Assembly (NCBI GenBank): GCA_947478925.1
Contig: CANJXY010000004.1
Location: 1 to 62,645 of the forward strand
Length of the DNA: 62,645 nt
From: Hyphomonadaceae bacterium
GTDB taxonomy: Bacteria; Pseudomonadota; Alphaproteobacteria; Caulobacterales; Hyphomonadaceae
Reading direction: 5' to 3'
Shown: piece after piece, positions 17,439 to 27,357 of the stretch
How positions within the stretch are numbered: the first letter of the stretch is position 1
Layout: every line of letters begins with the position of its first letter
Translations under genes and position numbers: made by a program
The notes under the pieces: model-generated
Seen by the model: only the letters and a program-made list of their open reading frames with translations
Databases searched by the model: none
Told to the model about the DNA's origin: nothing

Positions 17439-18677
17439 ATGGCCGACACCGAAACAAAAGCCCTGAAATCCTACGCCGACATCCCGTTGCTGGACTGGGA
17501 CCTGCTGAACCCTGAGTTCTCGTCCTATGATCTCTTCCGTAAACTCCGAGAAGAGACGCCGCTCGTGAAAGTGCAGATGGGCATGGGCACGATGGTGCTC
17601 GGCCTGCGCGCCAGCATGGTCGACGACGTCGTCTCGCCGGAAAACACCCGCCAGCTCGAGACTGAAATGAAGATGATGCAGGGCATTTTCGATGGCCCGA
17701 TCTTCGACTTCATCGCGCAGGTGATGCTGTTCGCGAACGGCGAGGCGCACCAGCGCCGCCGCCAGCCCGTCGCCCGAACGTTCGCCTTCAAGCTGATGGA
17801 AGCGATGCGCCCGAAGGCCGCCACCGTCGCCGCCGAGATCATCGATGAACATCTCGGCAAGGGTCCATTCGACTTCCTCAAGGAATTCGCGGCCCAGCTC
17901 CCGGCCCGCATCATCGCTGACATCCTCGGCATCCCGCGCTCCGACCTGCCAGTCTTCATGAAATGGATCAGCGACACGGCTGAATCGATCGGCTTCGTCG
18001 ACGTCTCGCGTCGCGCCGACATCGAGACGAGCCTCGTCGCGTTCAACGCCTATGTCGACAAGCTGCTGGCCGACCGTCGCGCCAATCCACGTGGCGACTT
18101 CCTGTCCGACTACGTCGCCGCTACCGCCGCCTCGGGCGACATGACCGACGGTGAGATCCGCGCGCAAGTTGTTGGCCTCATCCTCGCCGGCTCAGACACC
18201 ACCCGCAACTCCATGTGCATGACACTGTTCGAACTGCTGCAACATCCCGAGCAGTGGAAAGCGCTCTGCGCTGATCCGGACGGCCTCAAGAAGAGAGCCT
18301 CCGAAGAAGGTCTGCGCTACCAGCCCGTCGTTTCTGCTATCCCGCGGGTCACCACGAAGGACCTGGAGATTGAAGGCTATCTCATCCCTGCCGGCGCCGT
18401 GCTCGCCGTCTCGATCCTCTCCGTGCTGCGGGACCCCGCCGTCTATGCAGACCCCGAGAGCTTCAACATCCACCGCGCCGACCAGCAACGCTGGCACCTC
18501 GCCTTTGGCGCCGGCGCCCACCGTTGCGCCGGTGAAGCTCTCGCGCGCGTAGAACTCGAGGAAACCCTCGCCGTCCTCGCCCGCCTCGCCCCCAACACCC
18601 GCGTCACGGGCCCCTCGCCGAAACTGCAGCCGGGCGCCATCCGCACCGTCGACCAGTTCCAGGTCCAGTTCGCCTGA
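17439..18677 (+). CDS. Cytochrome P450
   Basis: A 412-residue soluble bacterial P450. The I-helix oxygen-binding motif AGSDTTRN lies near 250, the ExxR pair is in EEGLRYQP near 288, and the heme loop FGAGAHRCAGEALARVELEE carries the proximal ligand Cys363. Length and motif order fit class I P450s that take electrons from a ferredoxin and its reductase. Neither partner is encoded nearby. It would hydroxylate a small lipophilic molecule (fatty acid, terpene or steroid); the sequence does not say which. GGGAG precedes the start. Confidence 0.95.
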   Translation: MADTETKALKSYADIPLLDWDLLNPEFSSYDLFRKLREETPLVKVQMGMGTMVLGLRASMVDDVVSPENTRQLETEMKMMQGIFDGPIFDFIAQVMLFANGEAHQRRRQPVARTFAFKLMEAMRPKAATVAAEIIDEHLGKGPFDFLKEFAAQLPARIIADILGIPRSDLPVFMKWISDTAESIGFVDVSRRADIETSLVAFNAYVDKLLADRRANPRGDFLSDYVAATAASGDMTDGEIRAQVVGLILAGSDTTRNSMCMTLFELLQHPEQWKALCADPDGLKKRASEEGLRYQPVVSAIPRVTTKDLEIEGYLIPAGAVLAVSILSVLRDPAVYADPESFNIHRADQQRWHLAFGAGAHRCAGEALARVELEETLAVLARLAPNTRVTGPSPKLQPGAIRTVDQFQVQFA

Positions 18678-18729
18678 ACCTGTTCCGGCATTTATGCTTG
18701 GCGGCTCGACGCGCGCGCGGCGCGTGAAA

Positions 18730-19701
18730 CTAGTGCAGCGGCTTGGCCAGAGACTTGACCGAGGTCTGGGCGGCTTCCGCTAGGCGCGCCGCGAGAAGGA
18801 TGTCGGGCAAGGAACTGTTGCCTTCGTGACAGCTGTATTCGTAGATCTTGATGTCTTCCCGCCTGAGGCTGAATTCGGCGCTCCACGGCGCGCTGTACAG
18901 CACCGGATCCTCGATCGTAAAACGGTAAATGATCTCGTTCGGTGAGACGAGGCTGAGGCGTTCGATCACGCGCGACTGTACGCGCACCGATTGAGGCATG
19001 GCGCCGAACGGAGCGAAGATGTCCTTCTGGTTAGTCGTTTCAACCACGAGAACATCACCCTCCCAGCGCGCAATACTGTCGCCCAACCATGACACCACGG
19101 CTTCGGGTCGATGTTTGGCGCCGATGCCGATGATCCGCACATCGTTCGCCTGCTCACTGAGGATCATCAGGTTGCCCGGCGTCTGCACGATCTGGCGAAC
19201 GTTATCGACGGGCAACGACCACAGCGGCGCAGTTCCCGTGCCGGCGATGCATCTTTCGAATGGCGTGCGCATTTCCGGGCCGGTGAGCGTTTCCAGCGCC
19301 GATACGCGCGAAGCCTCAACCGCTATCAGACGGCGGCCTTCCGGTGTCAGAGGTAGTCTACCGTCCTTCGGTTCGGTGACCCAAGAGGTCCGCCACTCGC
19401 CGTTGACACGCGACAGTTCGTGCGAGTCGGCGGCGAGGAGATTTGGATCGATCACGGCTTCGAAAGCTGTCGATCGCGCTCGGTCACGGATGGCGCCAAC
19501 CATTTTCGCGGCCGTCGCGTCGTCGACAACGAGGGCTGTCACCCCGGGCGGCCGCTCCATCGGGCTTAACCCCCAGCTCGTCCACACGCCCTGGAAGTCC
19601 GGATGGCCATCCGGCGCTCGCGGCAGCGCCTGTTGCGCCGAAGCGGAACCCGCGCCAAATACAAGCACGCAGACAATGACCGTGAGCCGCACAAATAGCA
19701 T
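18730..19701 (-). CDS. Secreted protein of the 'DGxPDFQGVW' type, unknown function
   Basis: A 323-residue exported protein with signal peptide ending in ASA-Q. Right after it comes RAPDGHPDFQGVWTSWG, a signature I know from a large group of uncharacterised secreted proteins in Proteobacteria and Acidobacteria. The rest looks beta-rich (for example SWLGDSIARWEGDVLVVETT), with Cys residues at the C-terminal half (ERCIAGTG, YSCHEGN). No catalytic motif is recognised. It is convergent with the P450 gene, with about 50 bp between. Confidence 0.75.
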   Translation of the reverse strand: MLFVRLTVIVCVLVFGAGSASAQQALPRAPDGHPDFQGVWTSWGLSPMERPPGVTALVVDDATAAKMVGAIRDRARSTAFEAVIDPNLLAADSHELSRVNGEWRTSWVTEPKDGRLPLTPEGRRLIAVEASRVSALETLTGPEMRTPFERCIAGTGTAPLWSLPVDNVRQIVQTPGNLMILSEQANDVRIIGIGAKHRPEAVVSWLGDSIARWEGDVLVVETTNQKDIFAPFGAMPQSVRVQSRVIERLSLVSPNEIIYRFTIEDPVLYSAPWSAEFSLRREDIKIYEYSCHEGNSSLPDILLAARLAEAAQTSVKSLAKPLH

Positions 19702-19938
19702 TATCGCACTCCGGCAGGGTGCCGCCCGTGCGTCACCCTATCGACAGGTTCACCTATGTCCAATCGGATGTGTCTTGCCCCGGCGAACGACCGTGCGCGC
19801 GTAGCAGGGCCTGTCGCTTTCGTTCTCCGGCTGGGGCAGCCGCACAAAGGGAAGCGGCTAACGGGGGCTTACTTCAATGAACCAAATTGAGGCGTATACA
19901 TCGAGTGAGCCTTATTTGTATTGGGCGATGCTCGCGGC

Positions 19939-20496
19939 ATGGCCACTACCTCTGCCCAGCCCGTGTATCGCTCGGTCGCCCATCGCAAGGCGGTGATGCA
20001 GCATATCCGTGCGACGCTGTTGCCGTCGGCCTTCGGCTTTGCCGTACTGGCGCCACTGGCTGGCCTCACGCTGATCTGGGGCAGCACCGTCGTCGCCATG
20101 ATTTGCAACGCCATCTCCACCGGCGGCAATTCCGTGGGCCCGGCGCTCGTTGCGATTTGGGATACGCTCCTCGGCGCCTATCTCGCTGCGGGTGTGGCCG
20201 CGGCAATCACCGGCATCTGGCTCGCCCTACTCTCGCCGTTCGCCATCGACAATCCACGCTACTACGTCGGCGCCACGATCATCGGCATGATGAACGCCTT
20301 CCTGTTCGTCACCGTGCCCGCACAGACACCGGCCCTCTTTGGCGGCAAGCTGTTCGTCGCGCTCGTCGGCGCCATGTCGGCCTTCGTCGTCGCTTGGCTC
20401 CTGCAGAACACCGTGCTCAAGCGCGACGAAGCCCGCCGCGACCACATGTCCCGCGAACGCGCCGAGCGTCTCGCCAAGGAACGCGCGAAGGCCTGA
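19939..20496 (+). CDS. Membrane protein of unknown function
   Basis: A 185-residue protein with four or five hydrophobic segments (roughly 28-55, 74-103, 112-130 and 138-155) and a basic, charged C-terminal tail (KRDEARRDHMSRERAERL). The ATG at 19939 is chosen; an in-frame TTG 18 bases upstream is also possible, and neither has a clear Shine-Dalgarno. No family is recognised. The positive tail is expected in the cytoplasm. Confidence 0.65.
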   Translation: MATTSAQPVYRSVAHRKAVMQHIRATLLPSAFGFAVLAPLAGLTLIWGSTVVAMICNAISTGGNSVGPALVAIWDTLLGAYLAAGVAAAITGIWLALLSPFAIDNPRYYVGATIIGMMNAFLFVTVPAQTPALFGGKLFVALVGAMSAFVVAWLLQNTVLKRDEARRDHMSRERAERLAKERAKA

Positions 20497-21241
20497 TCGC
20501 CCGCCGCGATATGCACCGCTTCTTGTTGGAAAGCCTCCGTGCAGTACCGGAGGAAAGCAAAAAGGCTTCTCGCGCAATGTCAGGGGCGTAGCCGAAAATT
20601 TCGGCGGATTGGCATTGTCCAAACCGGTCGGGCGCCGGACGACGGTGTAATCGCGCTCATGACATGGACACAAACGCGCACATACGGAGTGAGCACCTCA
20701 TCACTCGCGAGCTCTTGTTAGAGGCCGCGCTGCTCGCGTTTGTCTGGCTCGCGTCCAACGTCGCTTCAATGTTCGGAATCATCTCCAACCACCCCACACG
20801 TTATCGGCACACGAATGCAGAGGGCGAGGATCAACTCCCCGCATTGTATGACATCACGCGGGAAACTCCGATCGCCGAAAAACACCGGCGCATCTCGCCA
20901 ACCGCTCATGCTGAGCTACACGCGAAGCGAGCGTCCGTCGAAGGACGAGCGCGTGCTTGCCCCTGGAAGCGCGCCCCTGCCGCGTTCCCAGCTCAGGCGG
21001 GGATCCAGTCAGCGCGCAACGTGTGCTCACCCTGCGTGCTGACCCTGTCATTCCGGGCGAAGGCACCTTGCACCGCAGACACGGAACCCAAGGGCTGCAT
21101 GCACCGTCATCGCGCCAAACTCCTAGGTTCCCGTCTTTGCGAGAATGGCAATCCGCTAGTGCATTTGAAATCGGCCTGACCTAGCTCCGGCCCACAACCA
21201 ATCCGCCCACCCTTCGGCTCACCGCCGCTGGGATCTCGGCC
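20497..21241. other. Intergenic stretch, no supported gene
   Basis: About 745 bases without a convincing gene. A plus-strand frame from 20664 begins with a plausible membrane-like stretch (LLLEAALLAFVWLASNVASMF), but it has no Shine-Dalgarno and its second half merely translates the interspersed repeat described separately. I leave it uncalled. Confidence 0.5.
20987..21152 (+). repeat. Interspersed palindromic repeat, degenerate copy
   Basis: Two adjoining repeat modules. The first, around 20987-21012, reads as GTTCCCAGCTCAGGCGGGGA followed by TCCAG, the type whose translation gives PAQAGIQ. The second, 21047-21152, has GTCATTCCGGGC, then GGAACCCAAGG, CTCCTAGGTTCCCGTC and GAGAATGGCAA. The second module shares its order of elements with the cleaner copy at 39568-39684. 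Confidence 0.6.
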
Positions 21242-21721
21242 TCATGCCTGCGCCACAAAATCTCCGCTCGCCCCGCCTGACTTCGCCAGCAGCCGCACGC
21301 CCTCAATACGCATCGCGCGATCGACCGCCTTCAGCATGTCGTAGACAGTGAGGCACGCCACCGACACAGCCGTCAGCGCCTCCATCTCGACGCCGGTCGG
21401 CCCGGTGGTCACCACCTCGGCAACAACCCCGATCCCCGACCCATCCTCAAGTTCATCGACCCGCACCTTCACGCTCGAGATTGCCAGCGGATGGCACATC
21501 GGGATCAGCTCGGATGTCCGCTTCGCCGCCATCACCCCTGCAATCTCCGCCGTCGCCCGCACATCCCCCTTGCCGCCTTTGGACCGCGCAAGATCCCGCG
21601 CCGCCGCAGACATCAACACCCGCCCCTCGGCCCGCGCGATCCGCTTGGTGCTCGCCTTGTCGGACACGTCCACCATGCGGGCCCGTCCGTCCGCGTCGAT
21701 ATGGGTCAGCTTGTCGGCCAT
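21242..21721 (-). CDS. moaC: Cyclic pyranopterin monophosphate synthase
   Basis: MoaC converts the 3',8-cyclo-GTP product of MoaA to cyclic pyranopterin monophosphate in molybdenum cofactor synthesis. The protein is 159 residues, the usual size, when started at ATG 21721, which has AGGG six bases upstream. Family motifs are [16 protein letters not shown] and [18 protein letters not shown]. The order [15 protein letters not shown] is intact, so the active site appears complete. It is divergent from moeA, with 70 bp between starts, so both likely share a short control region. moaA and the molybdopterin synthase genes are not in view. Confidence 0.95.
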   Translation of the reverse strand: MADKLTHIDADGRARMVDVSDKASTKRIARAEGRVLMSAAARDLARSKGGKGDVRATAEIAGVMAAKRTSELIPMCHPLAISSVKVRVDELEDGSGIGVVAEVVTTGPTGVEMEALTAVSVACLTVYDMLKAVDRAMRIEGVRLLAKSGGASGDFVAQA

Positions 21722-21791
21722 GGTCATCCCTGAAAGCACCGGTAATGTTTGCGTCGCTATTCTGCTACAACGACAACGAAAAGGACACCCG

Positions 21792-22994
21792 ATGATCCGC
21801 ATGGCCACCGTCGAACAGGCGCTCGCCTTGATCGCCGAACAGGCCGGCGCACGGCTGCTCGGTCAGGAATCAATTCCGTTGGCCGCATCCTTCGGCCGCA
21901 CCCTCGTCGAACCCGTTGTCGCCCACGTCTCCCAGCCACCCGCCGATGTCTCCGCCATGGACGGCTATGCCGTCCGCCACGCCGACATGAAGATGGGCGC
22001 AAGCCTGCAGGTAACAGCCGAATCCCGAGCGGGCGTGCCGTTCGCAGGCGTCCTCTCCGCCGGCGAAGCCGTCCGGATCTTCACCGGCGCACACGTGCCT
22101 CCCGGCGCCGACCACATACTTATCCAGGAGGACACCCGGCGCGAAGGCGATGCCGTCATTGTCACCTTCGAACAACCCAAACCCGAGAATATCCGCCGCG
22201 CCGGCATGGACTTCGCCTACGGCGCCGTCCTCGTTCCCGCCGGCCACGCGATGACCGAAGGCGCCATCTCGCTCGCCGCCGCCGGCAATTGTGGGCGCGT
22301 GACAGTGCGCAAAGCTCCGCGCATCGGCGTGCTCGCGAATGGCGACGAACTCGTCGAAGCCGGCAGTGACATCGCATTAGGCCAAGTGGTCAACTCGATC
22401 CAGCCCGCTCTCATCGCCCTCATCCGCCGCTGGGGCGCCATCCCCGTCGATCTCGGCGTCAGCCACGACGATGAAGCCGACGTCCGCAAACGCCTCTCGA
22501 CGCCCTGCGATGTCATCGTCTCGATCGGCGGCGCTTCCGTCGGTGACTACGACGTCGTCCGTTCAGCCTTCGCAGCCGACGGCTTCGTCGCTGTCTTCGA
22601 GAAGGTCGCGGTCAAACCCGGCAAGCCAACATGGTTCTCCGTACGCGAGACCACGCTCGCACTCGGCCTCCCCGGCAACCCCGCCGCCGCCATGGTCACC
22701 GCGCAACTCTTCCTCCGCCCCCTGATCGCTGCGCTCACGGCCGCAACGCCGAGCGACACCACCCCGCAACGCGCTCATACCCAAACGCCACTCCCCGCAA
22801 CCGGCGGACGCGCGGAATATCTCCGCGCCGTCCTCACCCTCAACGCCGAAGGCCGCGCCCAGGTACGCGCCGCCGAGAACCAAGACTCGTCAATGCTATC
22901 GCCTTTCCTGACCGCCAACGCCCTCATCCGCCGCCCGATCAAGATAGCTGCTGCTGGCGCAGGCGACCTCGTCGACATTGTGATTCTTGAATGA
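21792..22994 (+). CDS. moeA: Molybdopterin molybdenumtransferase
   Basis: MoeA inserts molybdate into adenylylated molybdopterin, the last step of cofactor formation. The 400-residue length is typical. It shows [17 protein letters not shown] near 51, [17 protein letters not shown] near 92, and the catalytic domain with [14 protein letters not shown] near 178 and [11 protein letters not shown] near 243. [10 protein letters not shown] near 296 is also characteristic. The ATG at 21792 has AAGGA seven bases before. It is divergent from moaC. The tRNA-Leu gene follows two bases after the stop on the opposite strand. Confidence 0.95.
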   Translation: MIRMATVEQALALIAEQAGARLLGQESIPLAASFGRTLVEPVVAHVSQPPADVSAMDGYAVRHADMKMGASLQVTAESRAGVPFAGVLSAGEAVRIFTGAHVPPGADHILIQEDTRREGDAVIVTFEQPKPENIRRAGMDFAYGAVLVPAGHAMTEGAISLAAAGNCGRVTVRKAPRIGVLANGDELVEAGSDIALGQVVNSIQPALIALIRRWGAIPVDLGVSHDDEADVRKRLSTPCDVIVSIGGASVGDYDVVRSAFAADGFVAVFEKVAVKPGKPTWFSVRETTLALGLPGNPAAAMVTAQLFLRPLIAALTAATPSDTTPQRAHTQTPLPATGGRAEYLRAVLTLNAEGRAQVRAAENQDSSMLSPFLTANALIRRPIKIAAAGAGDLVDIVILE

Positions 22995-22996
22995 AG

Positions 22997-23085
22997 TGGT
23001 ACGGGCGGCCGGAATCGAACCGGCACGGGCCTTACGGCCCAACAGATTTTAAGTCTGGTGCGTCTACCAGTTCCGCCACGCCCGC
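22997..23085 (-). tRNA. tRNA-Leu (anticodon TAA)
   Basis: Read on the minus strand, a class II tRNA of 89 bases including an encoded CCA. The acceptor GCGGGCG pairs with CGCCCGT (one G-U). The anticodon loop CTTAAAA places TAA at 34-36, decoding UUA. The long variable arm GGGCC-GTAA-GGCCC is typical of leucine tRNA. The T-arm CCGGTTCGATTCCGG is standard. Its 3' end lies just beyond the moeA stop. Confidence 0.97.
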
Positions 23086-23175
23086 GCGCTCGTGTGTTCA
23101 CGCCTATTGCGAGGCAAAAGGCAAGCCTGCTGCACTCTTTTGCATCCGACCTCCGGGAACGCTAGCATACACGCC

Positions 23176-23577
23176 ATGATCCTTCGCACCGCCCTGCTCG
23201 CCGCCTTCCTGGCCTTCTCCGCCGTCCCCGCGTTGGCGCAGGAACAGGACCCGCAGGAGCCCGAGGCTCCGATCGCCTCGGCGCCCATCAACCTCCTGGC
23301 GGAGCTCGCCGAAGTGCTTGGCCGCGCTCATGCCGTGCGGACCCTTTGCAATGGCGACGGGGATTCGACCTGGCGCACCTACATGTTGAACCTCATGGCC
23401 TATGAGGCCGGTTCGGGTGATCGCCGCGCCGCAATGACCGATGCGTTCAACCGGGGCTATCGCGGCCAGAACCGTGAGACCTCCAGCTGCACGGCCGCGA
23501 CGCCGGCCATTGAGGCGTCCATCGCGCGGCGGGGCCGGGAACTCTCCGACGAAATCGCCCGGGGTTACCTGCACTAG
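23176..23577 (+). CDS. TIGR02301-family secreted protein
   Basis: A 133-residue exported protein with signal peptide ending in ALA-Q. The mature region matches the pattern of the TIGR02301 family found in Rhizobiales and Caulobacterales: LAEVLGRAHAVRTLCNGDGD, then WRTYMLNLMAYE, and RRAAMTDAFNRGYRG followed by SSCTAATPA. Two cysteines (LRTLC-like and SSC) are conserved in the family and may form a disulfide. The function is unknown. The start at ATG 23176 begins the signal directly; upstream in-frame extension would enter the tRNA gene. Confidence 0.85.
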   Translation: MILRTALLAAFLAFSAVPALAQEQDPQEPEAPIASAPINLLAELAEVLGRAHAVRTLCNGDGDSTWRTYMLNLMAYEAGSGDRRAAMTDAFNRGYRGQNRETSSCTAATPAIEASIARRGRELSDEIARGYLH

Positions 23578-23849
23578 GGCCGACATGGCTTGGTCGACGA
23601 CGCGATTGGCTGCACTTTGTCTGCCTTGCGATGCCGGCGATGTGCCTAGTCGCCGCCGTAGCAGCGCCCTTGCTTCCCCGGCCTATTCGCTATCGCCCTC
23701 ACTGCGAAATTCGCTAGCGAAGATATTGCAGCCTACATGGCCACAGGATTTGCGGGCGGGGCGACAAAGCTGATCAAAGTCGCCGATCTCGCGAACAAGA
23801 TGCCGCGTGTCCTCGCGACGCCCTCTCGCATCGACGCCTAGCGTCTGGC

Positions 23850-25409
23850 TCAGGGGATCATGCAGGCGATCAGGCGCGGCCCACGTGTCGCAACCGCCCG
23901 CCCCAGCGCATCATTGAACTGCGCACAGCTCGACACTTTCTCCGCGCCAACGCCGAGACTCTCGGACAGCTTCACCCAGTCGATCTCCGGATTGCCGAGG
24001 CTCAGCATACTGTCTGCTGCGGGACCGGGATTGCCTGCACCCGTCCGCGCCAGCTCGATCTTCAGGATGCGATACGCGTGGTTGACGAACACGATGACGA
24101 CGACGTCGAGATTTTCGCGCGCCATCGTCCACAGCGACTGGATCGTGTACATCCCCGCACCGTCGCCTGCGAGGCAGACCGTCTTCACGTCAGGCCGCGC
24201 AACAGCAGCGCCAACCGCCACCGGCATGCCCTGCCCGATCGCGCCGCCGGTATGGCCCAGCCATTCATGCCGGGCACCAGCCGACAGAGCCTGATAGATC
24301 GGCAGGCCAGACGTCACGCCATCGTCCGAGATCAGCGCGCCTTCCGGCAGCAGCGCCGCCAGTGACATTCCAATTGTATGCGGGTTGAACTTGTCGCCCG
24401 TCGCCGGTTCCGGCCGCGTCCAGTTGACGACGCGCGGCGCGACAGGCGCATCGAGCCAGTCGGCCAGCCGCGCAATCGCATCCGCGCTGTCGGTGTCTGG
24501 CCCGCCCAGGTTCAGGGTGCGCGCACCCGGCGGGGTGAAGGCACCGGGGGTGTTGGGATAGGCAAAGAACGCAACCGGCGGTTTCGAGCCTGCGATCAGC
24601 AGCAGATCGGAGCCTGCGAAAGTCTCCACTGCCATCTCAGCGAAATAGGGCAGCCGTGCCGCGTCATAGAGGCCACCACCCCGAACATGGCGCGCCATGA
24701 ACGTGTCGGTCACCACCTTCACACCCTGCGCCTCGATCCGGCGCAACAGTTCTGCACCCCCCGCATGCAGCGCCGTGCCGTTGACGAGGATCGCAGGCCG
24801 TTTCGCCTTGGTGATGGCGCGCCCCGCTTCCTCGATCACATCGTCGCTCGCAATCTTCAGCCCGGCCCGCTTGCCTCCTTCGGCGCGCGAAGCCCCGCTC
24901 GTCCACGCAACATCCGCCGGCATGATCAGCGACACCGGACCCGGCGGCGGACCATAGCTCGCCTCGAATGCTTCGACCGCCAGCTTCGCCGCATCGGTAA
25001 CTGTATCGACCGACTTCAGCCAGCGCGAGTTTGGACCCGCCAGCCCCGCGATGTCGGACGCCAGCGGCGCGTCATACTGCCGATGCGTCACGGCATGATC
25101 GCCGATCAGGTTGACCATCGGCACAAAGGCCCGCCGCGCATTGTGAATATTCGCGCCGCCGTTGAGATAGCCCGGCCCGAGATGAAGCAATGTCAGCGCC
25201 GGAACGCCTGCCATGCGCGCATAGCCATCGGCCGCGCCCGTAGCCACGCCTTCGAACAGGCAAAGCACGCTTCGGATCCGCGGCTCACGATCCAGCGCCG
25301 TTACGAGATGCATCTCGCTGGTGCCCGGATTGGCGAAACAGGCGGCGACACCGCAATCTGCCAGCGACCCGATGATCGCTTCCGCGCCAGTGATGCTTGT
25401 GTTCGTCAT
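23850..25409 (-). CDS. ThDP-dependent enzyme, acetolactate synthase large-subunit-like
   Basis: A 519-residue thiamine diphosphate enzyme. The catalytic Glu53 sits in LCLFEGVATGAADGYARM, and the ThDP/Mg motif begins at Gly415 with GDGAGMYTIQSLWTMARENL followed by an Asn about 30 residues on. Length is a little under true acetolactate synthases, and no small regulatory subunit is nearby. This fits the group annotated as acetolactate-synthase-like or benzoylformate-decarboxylase-like, so a carboligase or 2-oxoacid decarboxylase role is likely but the substrate is not known. GAGGAAAG precedes the ATG at 25409. Confidence 0.85.
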   Translation of the reverse strand: MTNTSITGAEAIIGSLADCGVAACFANPGTSEMHLVTALDREPRIRSVLCLFEGVATGAADGYARMAGVPALTLLHLGPGYLNGGANIHNARRAFVPMVNLIGDHAVTHRQYDAPLASDIAGLAGPNSRWLKSVDTVTDAAKLAVEAFEASYGPPPGPVSLIMPADVAWTSGASRAEGGKRAGLKIASDDVIEEAGRAITKAKRPAILVNGTALHAGGAELLRRIEAQGVKVVTDTFMARHVRGGGLYDAARLPYFAEMAVETFAGSDLLLIAGSKPPVAFFAYPNTPGAFTPPGARTLNLGGPDTDSADAIARLADWLDAPVAPRVVNWTRPEPATGDKFNPHTIGMSLAALLPEGALISDDGVTSGLPIYQALSAGARHEWLGHTGGAIGQGMPVAVGAAVARPDVKTVCLAGDGAGMYTIQSLWTMARENLDVVVIVFVNHAYRILKIELARTGAGNPGPAADSMLSLGNPEIDWVKLSESLGVGAEKVSSCAQFNDALGRAVATRGPRLIACMIP

Positions 25410-25919
25410 GCTTTCCTCGCAGGTTGTCCGGACCCTATCGGGCGTCCCAGCCGAGGCAAACAGCGAAATCACGCGCAAAGAAAAGCCGGTCCCGACAGGC
25501 GGAGCCGGCTGTTTTTCTACGCGCGTCGGGGAGATGAGACGAGGTTTCTGCGCGCTGAGTTTTCAAAGTCCGTGCCCTTGGGGGAGCGGTCGGACCCGCT
25601 TCCGCCTTGGCGTGAAGCCTTAGCGACCCTGACGCCATTTGAACGGGCGGTATGTCCAGCCCCGTCGCGGCAAAACCAATCAAAAATCGGAGGATCGCTG
25701 CGTCCACCTGTCGCGCGGCGCGATGCTGGTTCAGCCCCGCTTGCCTTCCGCGACGGCCTAAGGAAACAGGTTAGCACCACGACGCTTGCAGTGCGCGGCG
25801 CCGCGATCGTGACGAGGTCGGAGGCCAGCATTTACCAGCGAAAGATCGACGGCAACTTGCCGTGACCCGAATAGAGCCGGAACAGAGTGCAGCTCAGCCC
25901 CTTGCGGGGGTCCGCCATA
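25410..25919. other. Intergenic stretch, no supported gene
   Basis: About 510 bases between two minus-strand genes. Apart from the hairpin at 25484-25516, I see no recognisable gene, repeat or RNA. Open frames on both strands here are short, Arg-rich or lack ribosome sites. The promoter of the ThDP enzyme must lie in its left part. Confidence 0.45.
25484..25516. terminator. Hairpin with T-run
   Basis: AGCCGG (25484-25489) pairs with CCGGCT (25505-25510) and is followed by GTTTTT on the plus strand; on the minus strand the repeat is followed by TTTTCTTT. It could stop read-through from the amidohydrolase gene toward the ThDP enzyme. Confidence 0.45.
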
Positions 25920-27257
25920 TCAGGCCTGCGCAAGCGTTTCGATGAACTTCACCGGCTCGCCGCGCCCCGGCGCCACCAGCGCGCCATCGCACATCACCAT
26001 CGCGCCACGGATGAAGGTCGCTACCGGCCAGCCTTTGGCGTCCATGCCGTCGTAAGGCGTCCAGCCGCAACGCGACGCTGACCATGCATTGGTAATGGTC
26101 TTGCGCGCATTGAGATCGACCACGGTGAAGTCGGCGTCATAGCCACGCGCGATCCGTCCCTTGTTCGCAATGCCAAAGACGCGCTGCGGCCCTGCGCTCG
26201 TCAGTTCGATGAAGCGCTCGAGACTCATCCTGCCATTCGCCACATGGGTCAGCATCACCGGCACGATCGTCTGCACCCCCGGCATGCCCGACGGCGAGGC
26301 CGGATAGGGCCGCGATTTTTCTTCAATCGTATGCGGCGCGTGGTCGGAGCCGATCAGGTCCGGGATGCCCTGGTTCACTGCTCGCCACAGCGCGGCGCGG
26401 TGGCGCTCCTCGCGGATCGGCGGGTTCATCTGCGCATAGCCCTTGAGACGAATGTAGTCCTCCGGGCCAACCAGCGTCAGGTGCTGCGGCGTTACTTCCA
26501 CTGTCGCGATGTCCTTGTTGGCGGCAAGGAGGTCCATCTCTTCCTCGGTCGTCACATGCAAGACGTGGATGCGCTTGCCTGTCTTCCGCGCCAGCCGTAG
26601 CAGGCGCTTCGTCGACTGGATCGCAGCTTCCGCATCGCGCACTTCGTAGTGCGAGGTCCAGTCGCCCTGCCGCGCCAACTTCTTGCGCTCAAGCAGGCGA
26701 TACTCGTCTTCGGAGTGGAACGCCGCGCGGCGCGAGATCGCGTTGAGCACGCGCTCGACACCCTCATCGTCCTCGACCAGCAGCTGACCGGTGCTTGCGC
26801 CCATGAAAACTTTCACGCCGCAAACGCCGTCCATCCGCTCCATTATGGGAAGCAGGTCGGTGTTGTCGTGAGTAGCGCCCGCATAGAACGCGTGGTCGGT
26901 GTGCATCCGGCCTTTTGCACGCGCCAGCTTGTCGAGCATCATGTCGGGCGAGGTCGTCGATGGATCGGTGTTCGGCATTTCGAATACGGCAGTGACGCCG
27001 CCGAGCACAGCCGAACGCGAGCCGGATTCCAGGTCTTCCTTCCACTCCAGGCCCGGCTCTCGGAAGTGCACCTGCGTGTCGATGACGCCGGGCAGCACGT
27101 GCAGGCCTTTGGCCTCGAACACCTCGCCAGCCTGACTGGCCGCGAACGACCCGATCTCCATGACCTTGCCGCCGGTTATGGCGACATCGGAGGGAGCGAT
27201 CCCGCCCGGCGTCGCAACAGTTCCGCCCTTGATGATCAGATCGAAAGTCTGCGGCAT
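25920..27257 (-). CDS. Dihydroorotase-type amidohydrolase
   Basis: A 445-residue cyclic amidohydrolase that most resembles class I dihydroorotases, which close carbamoyl-aspartate to dihydroorotate in pyrimidine synthesis. Motifs are VIDTQVHFREPG at 58-69, VKVFMGAST with the lysine that is normally carboxylated (around 148), HVLHVTTEEE and the catalytic Asp in GSDHAPH. The usual metal-binding D-x-H-x-H is D-T-Q-V-H here, so Gln62 replaces one His. Other pyrimidine genes are not adjacent. Hydantoinase or allantoinase activity is an alternative, but the REPG and SDHAPH sequences favour dihydroorotase. Confidence 0.85.
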   Translation of the reverse strand: MPQTFDLIIKGGTVATPGGIAPSDVAITGGKVMEIGSFAASQAGEVFEAKGLHVLPGVIDTQVHFREPGLEWKEDLESGSRSAVLGGVTAVFEMPNTDPSTTSPDMMLDKLARAKGRMHTDHAFYAGATHDNTDLLPIMERMDGVCGVKVFMGASTGQLLVEDDEGVERVLNAISRRAAFHSEDEYRLLERKKLARQGDWTSHYEVRDAEAAIQSTKRLLRLARKTGKRIHVLHVTTEEEMDLLAANKDIATVEVTPQHLTLVGPEDYIRLKGYAQMNPPIREERHRAALWRAVNQGIPDLIGSDHAPHTIEEKSRPYPASPSGMPGVQTIVPVMLTHVANGRMSLERFIELTSAGPQRVFGIANKGRIARGYDADFTVVDLNARKTITNAWSASRCGWTPYDGMDAKGWPVATFIRGAMVMCDGALVAPGRGEPVKFIETLAQA

Positions 27258-27357
27258 GGGGGGCTCCGGAATTCATCGGCTATATGGACCAGCAGCGCGA
27301 TTTGTCCAAGCCATGCCTCTGGCCAGCCATCGTCCCAGCCAGAGCCTCGAATCAGAA

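Noticed and set aside
20664-21179. A 171-codon plus-strand frame
   Set aside because: No ribosome site, and its second half is the translation of an interspersed repeat.
23685-23841. Short plus-strand frame ending FASEDIAAYMATGFAGGATK... before the ThDP gene
   Set aside because: It reads like a protein C-terminus but has no start or upstream domain; a remnant is possible, not enough to call.
24378-25865. A 495-codon frame on the plus strand
   Set aside because: It runs antisense through the ThDP enzyme, is Arg-rich and has no motif; the minus-strand gene has clear catalytic motifs.
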